Below, piece by piece: positions 57,295 through 64,000 of a stretch of DNA of 64,000 nucleotides. Within the stretch, counting starts at the first letter, position 1, and the number at the start of each line of letters is the position of its first letter. Origin of the DNA: CAIYRG01 sp963747255 (GTDB lineage Bacteria; Pseudomonadota; Alphaproteobacteria; Micropepsales; Micropepsaceae). The stretch covers positions 4,192 through 68,191 of the forward strand of contig CAVVEG010000010.1 in NCBI GenBank assembly GCA_963747255.1, written 5' to 3'. A program made the position numbers and the translations under genes. Under the pieces are notes generated by a model, which was given only the letters and a program-made list of their open reading frames with translations, was not told the origin of the DNA and ran no database searches.

Positions 57295-58761
57295 ATGATC
57301 AGCGTGCGAACAGCTATTTTCATCAGTCACGCAAGCCCGGCAGACAACGGCTTTGCAATATGGTTAGCGGCACGCCTGGCAATGGCTGGCTACACGGTGT
57401 GGTGCGACCAGCAGAGTCTTCTCGGCGGTGAAGATTTCTGGGCGGACATCGAAAACGAACTACGGACGCACACCGTTAAATTCGTCTTAGTCGTCTCGGC
57501 AAATCTCCGAGGCGAGGACGGCCAGCTGCGCGACGGTGTCGCCAAAGAGGTTGCACTCGCAAACACACTGCGGAAGAAGTTGCCCGATCGCCATTTTGTG
57601 GTACCGGTGCTGATTGACGACACACCGTTCGATGAATTTGGTATTGAATTCATCCGGCTCAACGAAGTTGATTTCCGGCAGAACTGGGCGGCTGGCTTGG
57701 CGCGGTTGATCGAGGTGCTTGAGCGGGATTCGGTGCCCCACGAAGCCGGGCGTGTGTCGCGATCGCTTGGAGCATGGCGCAAGGTTCACAAAGCGCAATC
57801 GCGCAGTCTGACGGCGACGCCGGAAGTTTTGCAGTCGAACTGGCTGGCAATCGAGAAGCTCCCTGACACAATCGAATTCTATGACGTGCAGGTCGCAGTG
57901 GGATTTTGCGAGATCCAGACCATTGCATCGGAGTGTCCGTTGCCATGCACCGACCATGGCAGGCTTTTGGCGTCTTTTGCTGGCCTTGATGAATTGGTGA
58001 GCGCGCTTCCTGAAACCGTTCCGATAACACCGCGTGGCACGCTCGCGATAACGGATTTTCTCGCCGGCAAGACGGGTGACATTCTCGGCATTACGGCGTC
58101 AGACGCCCGCAACAAGATATCATCTCTCGTCCGTCAGTCGTGGGACCGCAGCATGCAGACCCGCGGTTTGATCCGCTACGCTATGGCGAATGATGTCGCG
58201 GCGTGGTGGTTTCCGCTCGGCACGCCCGAAGATGGCTGGCTTCGGTACATTGATCTCGATGGCAAGTTACGGCGTCGCGCGGTGATGGGGACGCGCGGCA
58301 AAAAGGAAGGCGACGATGGCCGGGAGGTGCCGCGTTACTACTGGCACCTTGGATTCACGGGCACCGTCACCATCGCCGACGCGCCTCATATCGCGCTTCG
58401 ACCGCGCATCATCATCACCGAGGATCGGGCAAACCCGCTCGAAAACAAGACCAAACTCAATGCGGCGCGTCGCGCGGTGACCACCATGTGGTTTAATGAG
58501 AAATGGCGCGGTCTCGTGTGTGGCTTCTGCGCATGGGTATCCGATGACGACGCGCACATTCGGCTAAACCGGGGCGAACAGGGCGAGATTTTGGTGTGTG
58601 CGACACCGACGGAATTTGACATCGCTATCGGCATCGCCACCGATCCGGCGTCACAAATCCCATCCGAAGAGGAAGAGGAACGGTTCGAATCTGAGGAAGC
58701 CGTGCTGCGGCTGAGCGATCCCGCCTTTTCCACCCTCGATCATGAGGAGGATGAAGGATGA
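57295..58761 (+). CDS. TIR-APAZ protein of a SPARTA system (488 aa)
   Basis: Residues 1-150 are a TIR domain: AIFISHASPADNGFAIWLAARLAMAGYTVWCDQQSLLGGEDFWADIENEL, with the probable NADase Glu at position 53 (WADIE). From about 165 to 470 is the APAZ (analog of PAZ) domain: REVPRYYWHLGFTGTVTIADAPHIALRPRIIITEDR and MWFNEKWRGLVCGF. It ends in an acidic tail. In SPARTA complexes, TIR-APAZ pairs with a short Argonaute; on guide/target recognition the complex oligomerises and destroys NAD(P)+, killing the infected cell. GGAAGG precedes the ATG; the Argonaute gene overlaps by 4 bases. Confidence 0.88.
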   Translation: MISVRTAIFISHASPADNGFAIWLAARLAMAGYTVWCDQQSLLGGEDFWADIENELRTHTVKFVLVVSANLRGEDGQLRDGVAKEVALANTLRKKLPDRHFVVPVLIDDTPFDEFGIEFIRLNEVDFRQNWAAGLARLIEVLERDSVPHEAGRVSRSLGAWRKVHKAQSRSLTATPEVLQSNWLAIEKLPDTIEFYDVQVAVGFCEIQTIASECPLPCTDHGRLLASFAGLDELVSALPETVPITPRGTLAITDFLAGKTGDILGITASDARNKISSLVRQSWDRSMQTRGLIRYAMANDVAAWWFPLGTPEDGWLRYIDLDGKLRRRAVMGTRGKKEGDDGREVPRYYWHLGFTGTVTIADAPHIALRPRIIITEDRANPLENKTKLNAARRAVTTMWFNEKWRGLVCGFCAWVSDDDAHIRLNRGEQGEILVCATPTEFDIAIGIATDPASQIPSEEEEERFESEEAVLRLSDPAFSTLDHEEDEG

Positions 58762-60275
58762 GCCGACCGGTGTTGAAAGTTATCGCCGAACCGCAATTGG
58801 AATTCGCGCACGAGCAATGCGAAGAGCACCCGAAAGACGGCCTATTTTTGTACGGTCCAGTCAGCGGCACTGCCGGCAAGGGCGTGCTGCGTTTCGGGAT
58901 CATCGGCTCCAGCAACGGCATCGAACTGTTTGGGAAATGGCAGAAGCTAGTCGCGTCGTACATTCCACCATTCAAACCGAATGTGGCGCATCACTCCGCG
59001 TTTCCAGGATTTGAGCCGTTGTTCGGAATGGCGTGGCCCGATAAACCGGTAGCAATGCTTTTGGTCGACTCCAGGCGCTTGGAAACCGCGATCCGTATTG
59101 CTAATCGGCACGAGGCGATCAAGAGCGTGGTGGACGTCTACGCCGACGCGATTACGGATTTTCTCGCCCGCGAGGCGGATGTCACACCGGATCTATGGTT
59201 CGTCGTGGTAACCAGTGAAATCTATCGTTGGGCTCGTCCAACGAAGTCTCCACCCGTGAGCGAACGCATCAAAGGCAGTGCTATGATGAGTGCCGAGAGC
59301 GCCCGTGCATTCTTGGGTTCGCCTTCGATGTTTGACACCGACAATGCGGAAGCCGAACTCCAGCGCTACGACCAGAATTTTCACAATCAGCTCAAGGCGC
59401 GATTGCTTGGAAAAGCCGTCGTCCAGATCGTTCGCGAAACCATGTTGGAGGAGGTATGCACGCCCGACGCGGAGCTGAAAAAGCGAACTGTCCAGGACGC
59501 TGCGACGGTCGCATGGAATCTGTGCACAACCACCTACTACAAATCGGCGGGGCCGCCATGGCGGTTGCGCGATATTCGGGCTGGCGTCTGTTACGTCGGA
59601 CTTGTCTTCAAGCGCGATACCTCTGATCCCGATGGTCGCAACGCCTGTTGCGGCGCTCAATTGTTTCTGCGGTCAGGCGACGGTCTCGTTTTTCGGGGCG
59701 CGGTCGGACCCTGGTATTCGGCCAAGCTCAAACAGTGTCATCTGCCGTCAGATAAGGCGGCAGAACTGATCAAACTCGTGGTGGGCGAATACGCGCGCAT
59801 TCACAAGGAGCCACCGAAGGAGGTCTTCATCCACGGCCGAAGCCGGTTTGACGATCCAGAATGGAAGGGTTTTCAGCGCGCCTGCCCGGACGGAACGAAG
59901 GTAGTGGGTATTCGGATTCGCAAATCAGACGAGCTGAAACTCTATCGCTTGGCGCGCCAGCCGGTGCTGCGCGGGACTTATTACGAGGTGACGCCGCGCA
60001 AAGCTTATCTCTGGACAAAGGGTTATGTGCCGCGGTTCAACACCTATCCCGGTTTTGAAGTACCGAACCCGCTCGCCGTGAACATTGATTGGGGGGAGGC
60101 CGATCTCAAAATTGTGCTTGCGGACATTTTGGCGCTCACCAAGGTCAACTTTAATGGCTGCAATTTTGCGGACGGTTTGCCAGTAACGCTGAAATTCGCC
60201 GATGCGATTGGGGAAATCCTTACGGCCGCGCCGAATCTGGAGCGGGCACCACAGCCCTTTAAATATTACATCTAA
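58758..60275 (+). CDS. Short prokaryotic Argonaute (MID-PIWI, inactive PIWI) of SPARTA (505 aa)
   Basis: Lacks N and PAZ domains. MID-like half about 1-250 (with a basic helical part NQLKARLLGKAVVQIVRETM that may bind the guide 5' phosphate), then the PIWI fold: RAGVCYVGLVFKRDTS near residue 276, KEVFIHGRSRFDDPEWKGF about 360, and a VNIDWGEADLKIVLADILALTKVNFNGCNFADGLPVTLKFADAIG end. The first catalytic Asp of slicing Argonautes is replaced by a hydrophobic Val/Gly context, so it should bind but not cut. ATG overlaps the stop of TIR-APAZ (ATGA). Length fits short pAgos. Confidence 0.88.
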   Translation: MSRPVLKVIAEPQLEFAHEQCEEHPKDGLFLYGPVSGTAGKGVLRFGIIGSSNGIELFGKWQKLVASYIPPFKPNVAHHSAFPGFEPLFGMAWPDKPVAMLLVDSRRLETAIRIANRHEAIKSVVDVYADAITDFLAREADVTPDLWFVVVTSEIYRWARPTKSPPVSERIKGSAMMSAESARAFLGSPSMFDTDNAEAELQRYDQNFHNQLKARLLGKAVVQIVRETMLEEVCTPDAELKKRTVQDAATVAWNLCTTTYYKSAGPPWRLRDIRAGVCYVGLVFKRDTSDPDGRNACCGAQLFLRSGDGLVFRGAVGPWYSAKLKQCHLPSDKAAELIKLVVGEYARIHKEPPKEVFIHGRSRFDDPEWKGFQRACPDGTKVVGIRIRKSDELKLYRLARQPVLRGTYYEVTPRKAYLWTKGYVPRFNTYPGFEVPNPLAVNIDWGEADLKIVLADILALTKVNFNGCNFADGLPVTLKFADAIGEILTAAPNLERAPQPFKYYI

Positions 60276-60400
60276 AGCGGTTTTCGGGGGCAGACATTAA
60301 TAAGAAGGCCAATCGAGCGGCTGTTTTTCCAACGACGTGTATCATTCCGGCCTGAGGCAAATCCAAAGCGTTCAGTAATCACAATTACAAAGGCATCATC

Positions 60401-61264
60401 ATGGCTCATTCGTACGCACGTGAACGCACGTTCGGATTCATCGGCTGTGAGATCGTACTTTTTAGCCTCTCGGCGGTGTCAACCTACTTGAGCACGATCA
60501 CGAACTGGCCATGGTTTTGGGCTATCAGCGGGGGCGCACTCATCCTGTTTGCCACCATTCGCATTCTAGAGGTACGCCCACAACTCGTTGAATACTTAGC
60601 TTTCGAGGACACAGCCGCTAACATGGCTCGGAGCGCGATGTCCTTTGGAATCGAGCGGCTGTATAATATGCAGCTGGTCGATGACCAAAACCAACGAAAT
60701 GCTGATACTGTAGCTCAGATCAGAAGCGCAGATGCCCTTTGGCTTTGCGCAAATTCGGGCGCATCCTACCTCGATCCCGCGGTATATCGTCACTGGCCCG
60801 TAGTCCAAGAAAGACTACGCGAGGACGTTCCATTCAGGATTATTCTTCTCGATCCAGCGTCCGATGAAAAGGCTCTGCGCGACCTGCTCAATGTCGGCGA
60901 GGATGCGACAGACTCGAAGGTCAATCTGCCGAACCTGATTCGCCTATACAATCAATACCCGAGCCTTGAAATCCGCTTCGTATCGCAAGGCATGCATGCC
61001 ACGGTCTTTGCTACGCCTTCAAAGCTCTTTTACGATCCATACCATGTGGCCATCGTCGGCCAACGGATTGAGAATCGATCCTTTTGCATGAAAATTGGAC
61101 ACTCAACCCCTCGCGAGGGTATGGGATACTACGATCTCTTTCGGGCTCACTTTAGTTCCCTCTGGCGTGTCAGCGTTGACTTCGAGGAATGGGTGGAGAA
61201 ATACGGGGCGCGGTTTCAAGGTCTCCCACAATTGACAGCTCGGCGGCAGATCGCCGCGCGCTGA
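60401..61264 (+). CDS. Two-TM protein with a degenerate phospholipase-D-like domain (287 aa)
   Basis: Two N-terminal helices (about 10-32 and 38-58) anchor it in the membrane, followed by a short helical linker and a cytoplasmic domain: ADALWLCANSG, PFRIILLDPASDEKALRDLL, LEIRFVSQGMHATVFATPSKLFYDPYH and MGYYDLFRAHFSSLWR. The strand order and F--H-F-SLW end look like half of a PLD-fold, but the HKD catalytic motif is not complete. It could be a membrane effector or sensor. 14 bases before the radical-SAM gene, 125 bases after the Argonaute; visibly more AT-rich than the 38-52 kb genes. No name given. Confidence 0.7.
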   Translation: MAHSYARERTFGFIGCEIVLFSLSAVSTYLSTITNWPWFWAISGGALILFATIRILEVRPQLVEYLAFEDTAANMARSAMSFGIERLYNMQLVDDQNQRNADTVAQIRSADALWLCANSGASYLDPAVYRHWPVVQERLREDVPFRIILLDPASDEKALRDLLNVGEDATDSKVNLPNLIRLYNQYPSLEIRFVSQGMHATVFATPSKLFYDPYHVAIVGQRIENRSFCMKIGHSTPREGMGYYDLFRAHFSSLWRVSVDFEEWVEKYGARFQGLPQLTARRQIAAR

Positions 61265-61278
61265 TTAATTCGTGACAT

Positions 61279-62139
61279 ATGTCTCGCCATCGCGCTTCAA
61301 GGATCATTCTGAATTTCGCACACCGCTGCAACCTAGCGTGCAAATGGTGTTACATCCCGTTCGGCTCCCCAACTCCCGATCCGGTTGCATGCACGAATAT
61401 AGTTATGAGATGTGCCGATATCGGCATGTCGGTGATAACTTTCGGTGGTGGCGATCCGTTCCTCTACACCTTTATTGGTGACCTAATTCGCACGGCGAAA
61501 AGTGTCGGTCTGTTCGTACACGTAGATACGAATGGGATTGCATTAAAGCCGACGAAAGAAAACGTCCGCTTATTAGAATGCGAAGTCGATCTTATCGGGC
61601 TGCCGCTGGATGGGCCGAATGCCGAAACTCATGACGCCATGAGATCATCGTCACACCATTTCGGGCAGGTGATGCAACGGCTTGAATGGTTGCGGCCATT
61701 TAGGTCCAAGACCAAGATCAATACCATCGTTACAGCAGTGAACATTGGCTCACTAACGGGAATCGGAGATCTAATTCGCGTAATCGCCCCGAGTTGCTGG
61801 AGTATTTACCAGTATTGGCCATTGTCACTCGGTGCAGCTGCCCAAAAGGATCACCATCTTGATGACGGTGCCTTCTGTGTCGCAACCGCCTCCTTTGTCG
61901 TTCCCAATTGTCTCGGGCCCGTAAAAGTCGAAGTGAACTCATTGGCATCCAGGCGCTTAACGTATCCCTTCGTTGGAAACGATGGAAACGTCTACATCCA
62001 TTCAGCACAGTCCCTCTCCGAATATGAAGTTCTGGGCTCCATCTTCGATGACAGAACCGTCGAGACTCTGTTTCGTCGATGCTGCTCCGAAAGGCCGAGC
62101 GCTATCTCCAGATACCGTCAGAGTCTCAGCGCTCGATAG
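61279..62139 (+). CDS. Radical-SAM enzyme, possibly viperin-like (286 aa)
   Basis: CxxxCxxC cluster motif at Cys17, Cys21, Cys24 (FAHRCNLACKWCY) and GGGDPFL (SAM-binding GGE analog) at about residue 55. Then VHVDTNG, and in the second half INTIVTAVNIGSLTGIGDLIRVIAPSCWSIYQYWPL, a pattern that recalls viperin (K-NTVV--N ... RWK-FQ-L). Viperins make ddh-nucleotides with antiviral effect; the similarity here is by eye only and other short radical-SAM families fit too. Tight coupling to the membrane PLD-like gene suggests one system. Weak ribosome site; start ATG at 61279. Confidence 0.8.
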   Translation: MSRHRASRIILNFAHRCNLACKWCYIPFGSPTPDPVACTNIVMRCADIGMSVITFGGGDPFLYTFIGDLIRTAKSVGLFVHVDTNGIALKPTKENVRLLECEVDLIGLPLDGPNAETHDAMRSSSHHFGQVMQRLEWLRPFRSKTKINTIVTAVNIGSLTGIGDLIRVIAPSCWSIYQYWPLSLGAAAQKDHHLDDGAFCVATASFVVPNCLGPVKVEVNSLASRRLTYPFVGNDGNVYIHSAQSLSEYEVLGSIFDDRTVETLFRRCCSERPSAISRYRQSLSAR

Positions 62140-62163
62140 TCCTTCCTTGGCCCAGCGCATAAC

Positions 62164-62198
62164 GCATGATTTTCTGGGCTGAGCATTGGGTCCCGAAC
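62164..62198 (+). repeat. Partial copy of the repeat R start
   Basis: GCATGATTTTCTGGGCTGAG and GTCCCGAAC closely match the beginning of copy 3 at 63756-63790. Only the first 35 bases are retained, directly after the radical-SAM gene, so an old recombination or truncated insertion lies here. Confidence 0.6.
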
Positions 62199-62410
62199 CG
62201 GCCTCACCGGCTTGATCGGTCTCAAAGGGGCGACAGCATCACAGGTGGAATGGACTCTCCCCATGCACCGATCTCACTACACCTAAATTCGCAGTGGATG
62301 AAGATCGCGGAAGCTACCGTCCGCACCTGGCGTGGCGCCGGCTCACTGTGCATTCGACTACGTTGTTGTAAGGTGGTCGCAGACGTTTATGTCGGAGCGG
62401 AACCCTATCC

Positions 62411-62611
62411 ATGATTGGCGATGACGACGACGATGATGGCTGGACACCTGACGGCGGTGCGAAGATGTACTACTACCGAAAGGGCAAGTCTGGTGCCGCA
62501 GGCAAGGCTGCAAGCAAGAAGCGCGCGGTCAAGGGTCCGGCCAGGCGGAGCGCGGCCAAGAAAAAAACCGCCAAAAAAAGAGCGGTTAAGAAGACAGCCA
62601 AGCGGAAGTAG
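62411..62611 (+). CDS. Small Lys-rich protein with acidic start (66 aa)
   Basis: Starts with six consecutive Asp (MIGDDDDDDGW) and then becomes very Lys/Ala-rich (KKRAVKGPARRSAAKKKTAKKRAVKK), like histone H1-type tails of bacterial DNA-binding proteins. The C-terminus would bind nucleic acid; the acidic tract may screen it. ATG at 62411 without a strong Shine-Dalgarno. Could be a small nucleoid-associated protein; not recognised as a named family. Confidence 0.45.
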   Translation: MIGDDDDDDGWTPDGGAKMYYYRKGKSGAAGKAASKKRAVKGPARRSAAKKKTAKKRAVKKTAKRK

Positions 62612-62645
62612 ATCGTAAAAAAGTCGTCACGGAGTTACGGCTCCT

Positions 62646-62843
62646 TTGGAGAAGCAGAAGCCACCGGTTAACGCGAAATCGCCCGAGACTGAGCACCAGG
62701 GTGATGCGGCGCCCGTAGCCGGAGGCGGAAGCGGGTCAGCCGAAACGTCGCCGCCACGCGAAACGCCTGCGTTCCCCCTTCGCAGGCGAGTCTCCGCACA
62801 ACCAGGAGGGACTCAGCGCCAACCGCGGGAGGAACCAACATAA
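62646..62843 (+). CDS. Possible small Pro/Gly-rich protein (65 aa)
   Basis: Low-complexity, hydrophilic frame from a TTG at 62646 to a stop at 62841-62843. No family and a poor start. It is retained because the stop overlaps the probable start of the next gene, which also carries a good Shine-Dalgarno inside this frame. Confidence 0.25.
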   Translation: MEKQKPPVNAKSPETEHQGDAAPVAGGGSGSAETSPPRETPAFPLRRRVSAQPGGTQRQPREEPT

Positions 62844-62869
62844 GCGATAAGACAGGCGAGCGGCTGAAG

Positions 62870-63679
62870 GTGGCCTTGGACGACAAGGCGGATTCGACGC
62901 GGCAGGTAAGCACCAACAATCGTTACATCTCGTTTGGCCTGATCGCGGTGACTTATGCCCTCCTGCTTTCCAACGCGCCATTCGCGGTGGCGATGACGCG
63001 GGACCATCGCCGACTAATATTAGTGGTGGGAGCGCTCGGCTGCTTGGGCGTGATCTTCGATTACCTTCACTATATCGCTGCGACCAAGGCGGCCGACGGA
63101 GCGATCAACAACAAGACGCCTGGATACGAGCATCTATACAACAAGAAATGGATGAGCCGCCGATTGCGCGACGCGTTCTACTGGGCACGAACTGGCGCCT
63201 CGTTGTTAGGCGCTGTTTTGCTCGTCGTGCTAATCTGGTTGTCGTGGTCAGCCTTCGACCCGCCGCAACAGCAGGGACGTGGCCAACAGAAGGGAGGCCA
63301 GATCGCCGACCAAACCAAATACGCGTTGGAGAAGGTAGGAGACGACATTGCCTTCGACGATGCCGAATCGATGTTGAGGTATGTGTTTCAGGAGCGAGCG
63401 GTGGATCTCACATCGCAAGTCTGCGAGATCAAGAGTTCTCTGATCCGAAAGGCGGCGGATAGCGCGATCGTGGTCGGCAGACACGACCAGCGGCCGCTAA
63501 GGACAGACGCTCAAAGGCGTATCCCGACGAATATGGCGCTGGCGCGGCAACGCGCAAACTCCGTAGCTGACTATCTCGCGACCCGGAATGGCTGCGGACA
63601 GGGCTTCGTACGGTCGTACGAATTGTTGGTGGCCCGATGCACGTCGGCCCGGGCACAATACCTGCGATCGATCTCATGA
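62870..63679 (+). CDS. Membrane protein with OmpA/MotB-like C-terminus (269 aa)
   Basis: Helices at about 20-40, 45-65 and 108-130, then a periplasmic region ending in SAIVVGRHDQRPLRTDAQRRIPTNMALARQRANSVADYLATRNG, which resembles the peptidoglycan-binding OmpA/MotB loop (GH-D-RP ... N--LA--RA--V-DYL). I use the GTG at 62870. An ATA codon at 62840, in phase with GGGAGGAACCAAC before it, is an alternative that would add 10 residues. It may anchor to the cell wall; the job in the island is unknown. Confidence 0.65.
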   Translation: MALDDKADSTRQVSTNNRYISFGLIAVTYALLLSNAPFAVAMTRDHRRLILVVGALGCLGVIFDYLHYIAATKAADGAINNKTPGYEHLYNKKWMSRRLRDAFYWARTGASLLGAVLLVVLIWLSWSAFDPPQQQGRGQQKGGQIADQTKYALEKVGDDIAFDDAESMLRYVFQERAVDLTSQVCEIKSSLIRKAADSAIVVGRHDQRPLRTDAQRRIPTNMALARQRANSVADYLATRNGCGQGFVRSYELLVARCTSARAQYLRSIS

Positions 63680-63755
63680 GAGATCGAGTGGTAGAGGTCT
63701 ATGCATTCGTCAGAGAGAACTAGCCATTCTGGCCGCCCGAACACAGGCGGTAACG

Positions 63756-64000
63756 GCATGATCTTCTGGGCTGAGCGTTGCGTGCCGAACGCTGCTCCGT
63801 CACCCACTTCGACCTCATTCGAAGGAAAGTGGGGTAGCAACAACACCCCCCAGAGACTGTGGGCATTTGCGGGCGTAATTGCCGCGAAAAGCCCTCTCTC
63901 TTCCAGGTTGCACACCCCAGATTTTCGCGAAGAAAAGCGGAATTAGCGGCGTATTTGGCGCGCCACCCGAGCGGAGAGCAAAGTTCGGCAACTGGTTGGC
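63756..64000 (+). repeat. Interspersed repeat R, copy 3 (right border, runs off the window)
   Basis: Same orientation as copies 1 and 2 and almost continuous with copy 2 from TGCTCCGTCA to the GGCAACTGGTTGGC at the end: CATTCGAAGGAAAGTGGGGT, TTTTCGCGAAGAAAAGCGG, GGCGCGCCACCCGAGCGGAG. The stem arms here are ACCCACTT-like and AAGTGGGG. The last bases of the unit lie beyond the window. Confidence 0.85.

Overview
The window looks like chromosomal DNA of a GC-rich soil or freshwater alphaproteobacterium. Lineage hints are a DinB with an N-terminal zinc-ribbon extension, the DUF3489/DUF2924/serine-recombinase module, the small MPFKPNY-type protein, a Csp-type cold-shock protein, and many exported catabolic proteins with large TonB-dependent receptors. 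The exact genus is not resolvable by eye. No rRNA, complete tRNA or CRISPR array was seen.

Layout. 0-7 kb: a truncated IS701-type transposase, small exported or membrane proteins, an MlaC-like lipid-binding protein, a frameshifted dinB and an intact selO. 7-24 kb: an exported-protein region with an NHL propeller, a Tat-exported haloacetate-dehalogenase-like hydrolase, three copies of one secreted family (a fourth lies at 46 kb), a DUF962/Mpo1-like protein, a diheme cytochrome c, a frameshifted amidase, a tandem SnoaL-like protein, an RND efflux pair, a frameshifted PfpI/DJ-1 protein and a DUF6152 protein. 23.5-38 kb: three paralogous TonB-dependent receptors of about 1,050 residues, interrupted by a membrane-protein/ribbon-helix-helix pair and a divergent two-subunit molybdenum hydroxylase operon. 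38-52 kb: dienelactone hydrolase, CAP lipoprotein, transposase and uup remnants, dusB, cspA, two exported cupins, a carboxymuconolactone-decarboxylase-like protein, a broken DUF1194 gene, an Rv2179c-like exoribonuclease and a cNMP-binding/FAD reductase.

52-64 kb is a mobile, defence-like island with all genes on the plus strand, lying between two direct copies of a repeat of about 240 bp (51997-52240 and 63756 to the window end). In order it holds a TOTE-type primase/helicase interrupted by one in-frame TGA, a DUF3489 gene, a chimeric degenerate DUF2924/serine-recombinase gene, a TIR-APAZ plus short prokaryotic Argonaute pair (SPARTA architecture), a two-gene module of a two-TM protein with a degenerate PLD-like domain followed by a radical-SAM enzyme, and several small or membrane proteins. 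A third, tandem copy of the repeat is at 45483-45830.

How the genes work together. The 7-47 kb part reads as an uptake-and-oxidation region: receptors, exported hydrolases, cupins, a molybdenum hydroxylase and cytochrome c. The substrate is not evident. The 52-64 kb part reads as anti-phage or anti-plasmid. SPARTA systems are known to sense invading nucleic acid through a guide-loaded catalytically dead Argonaute and to deplete NAD through TIR. The PLD/radical-SAM pair beside it is the best candidate for an undescribed system.

A caution: at least six otherwise conserved genes in the first 31 kb carry a single reading-frame shift, five of the same sense (+1). Either the assembly has indel errors or this is real gene decay, so such genes are given as full-span broken genes.
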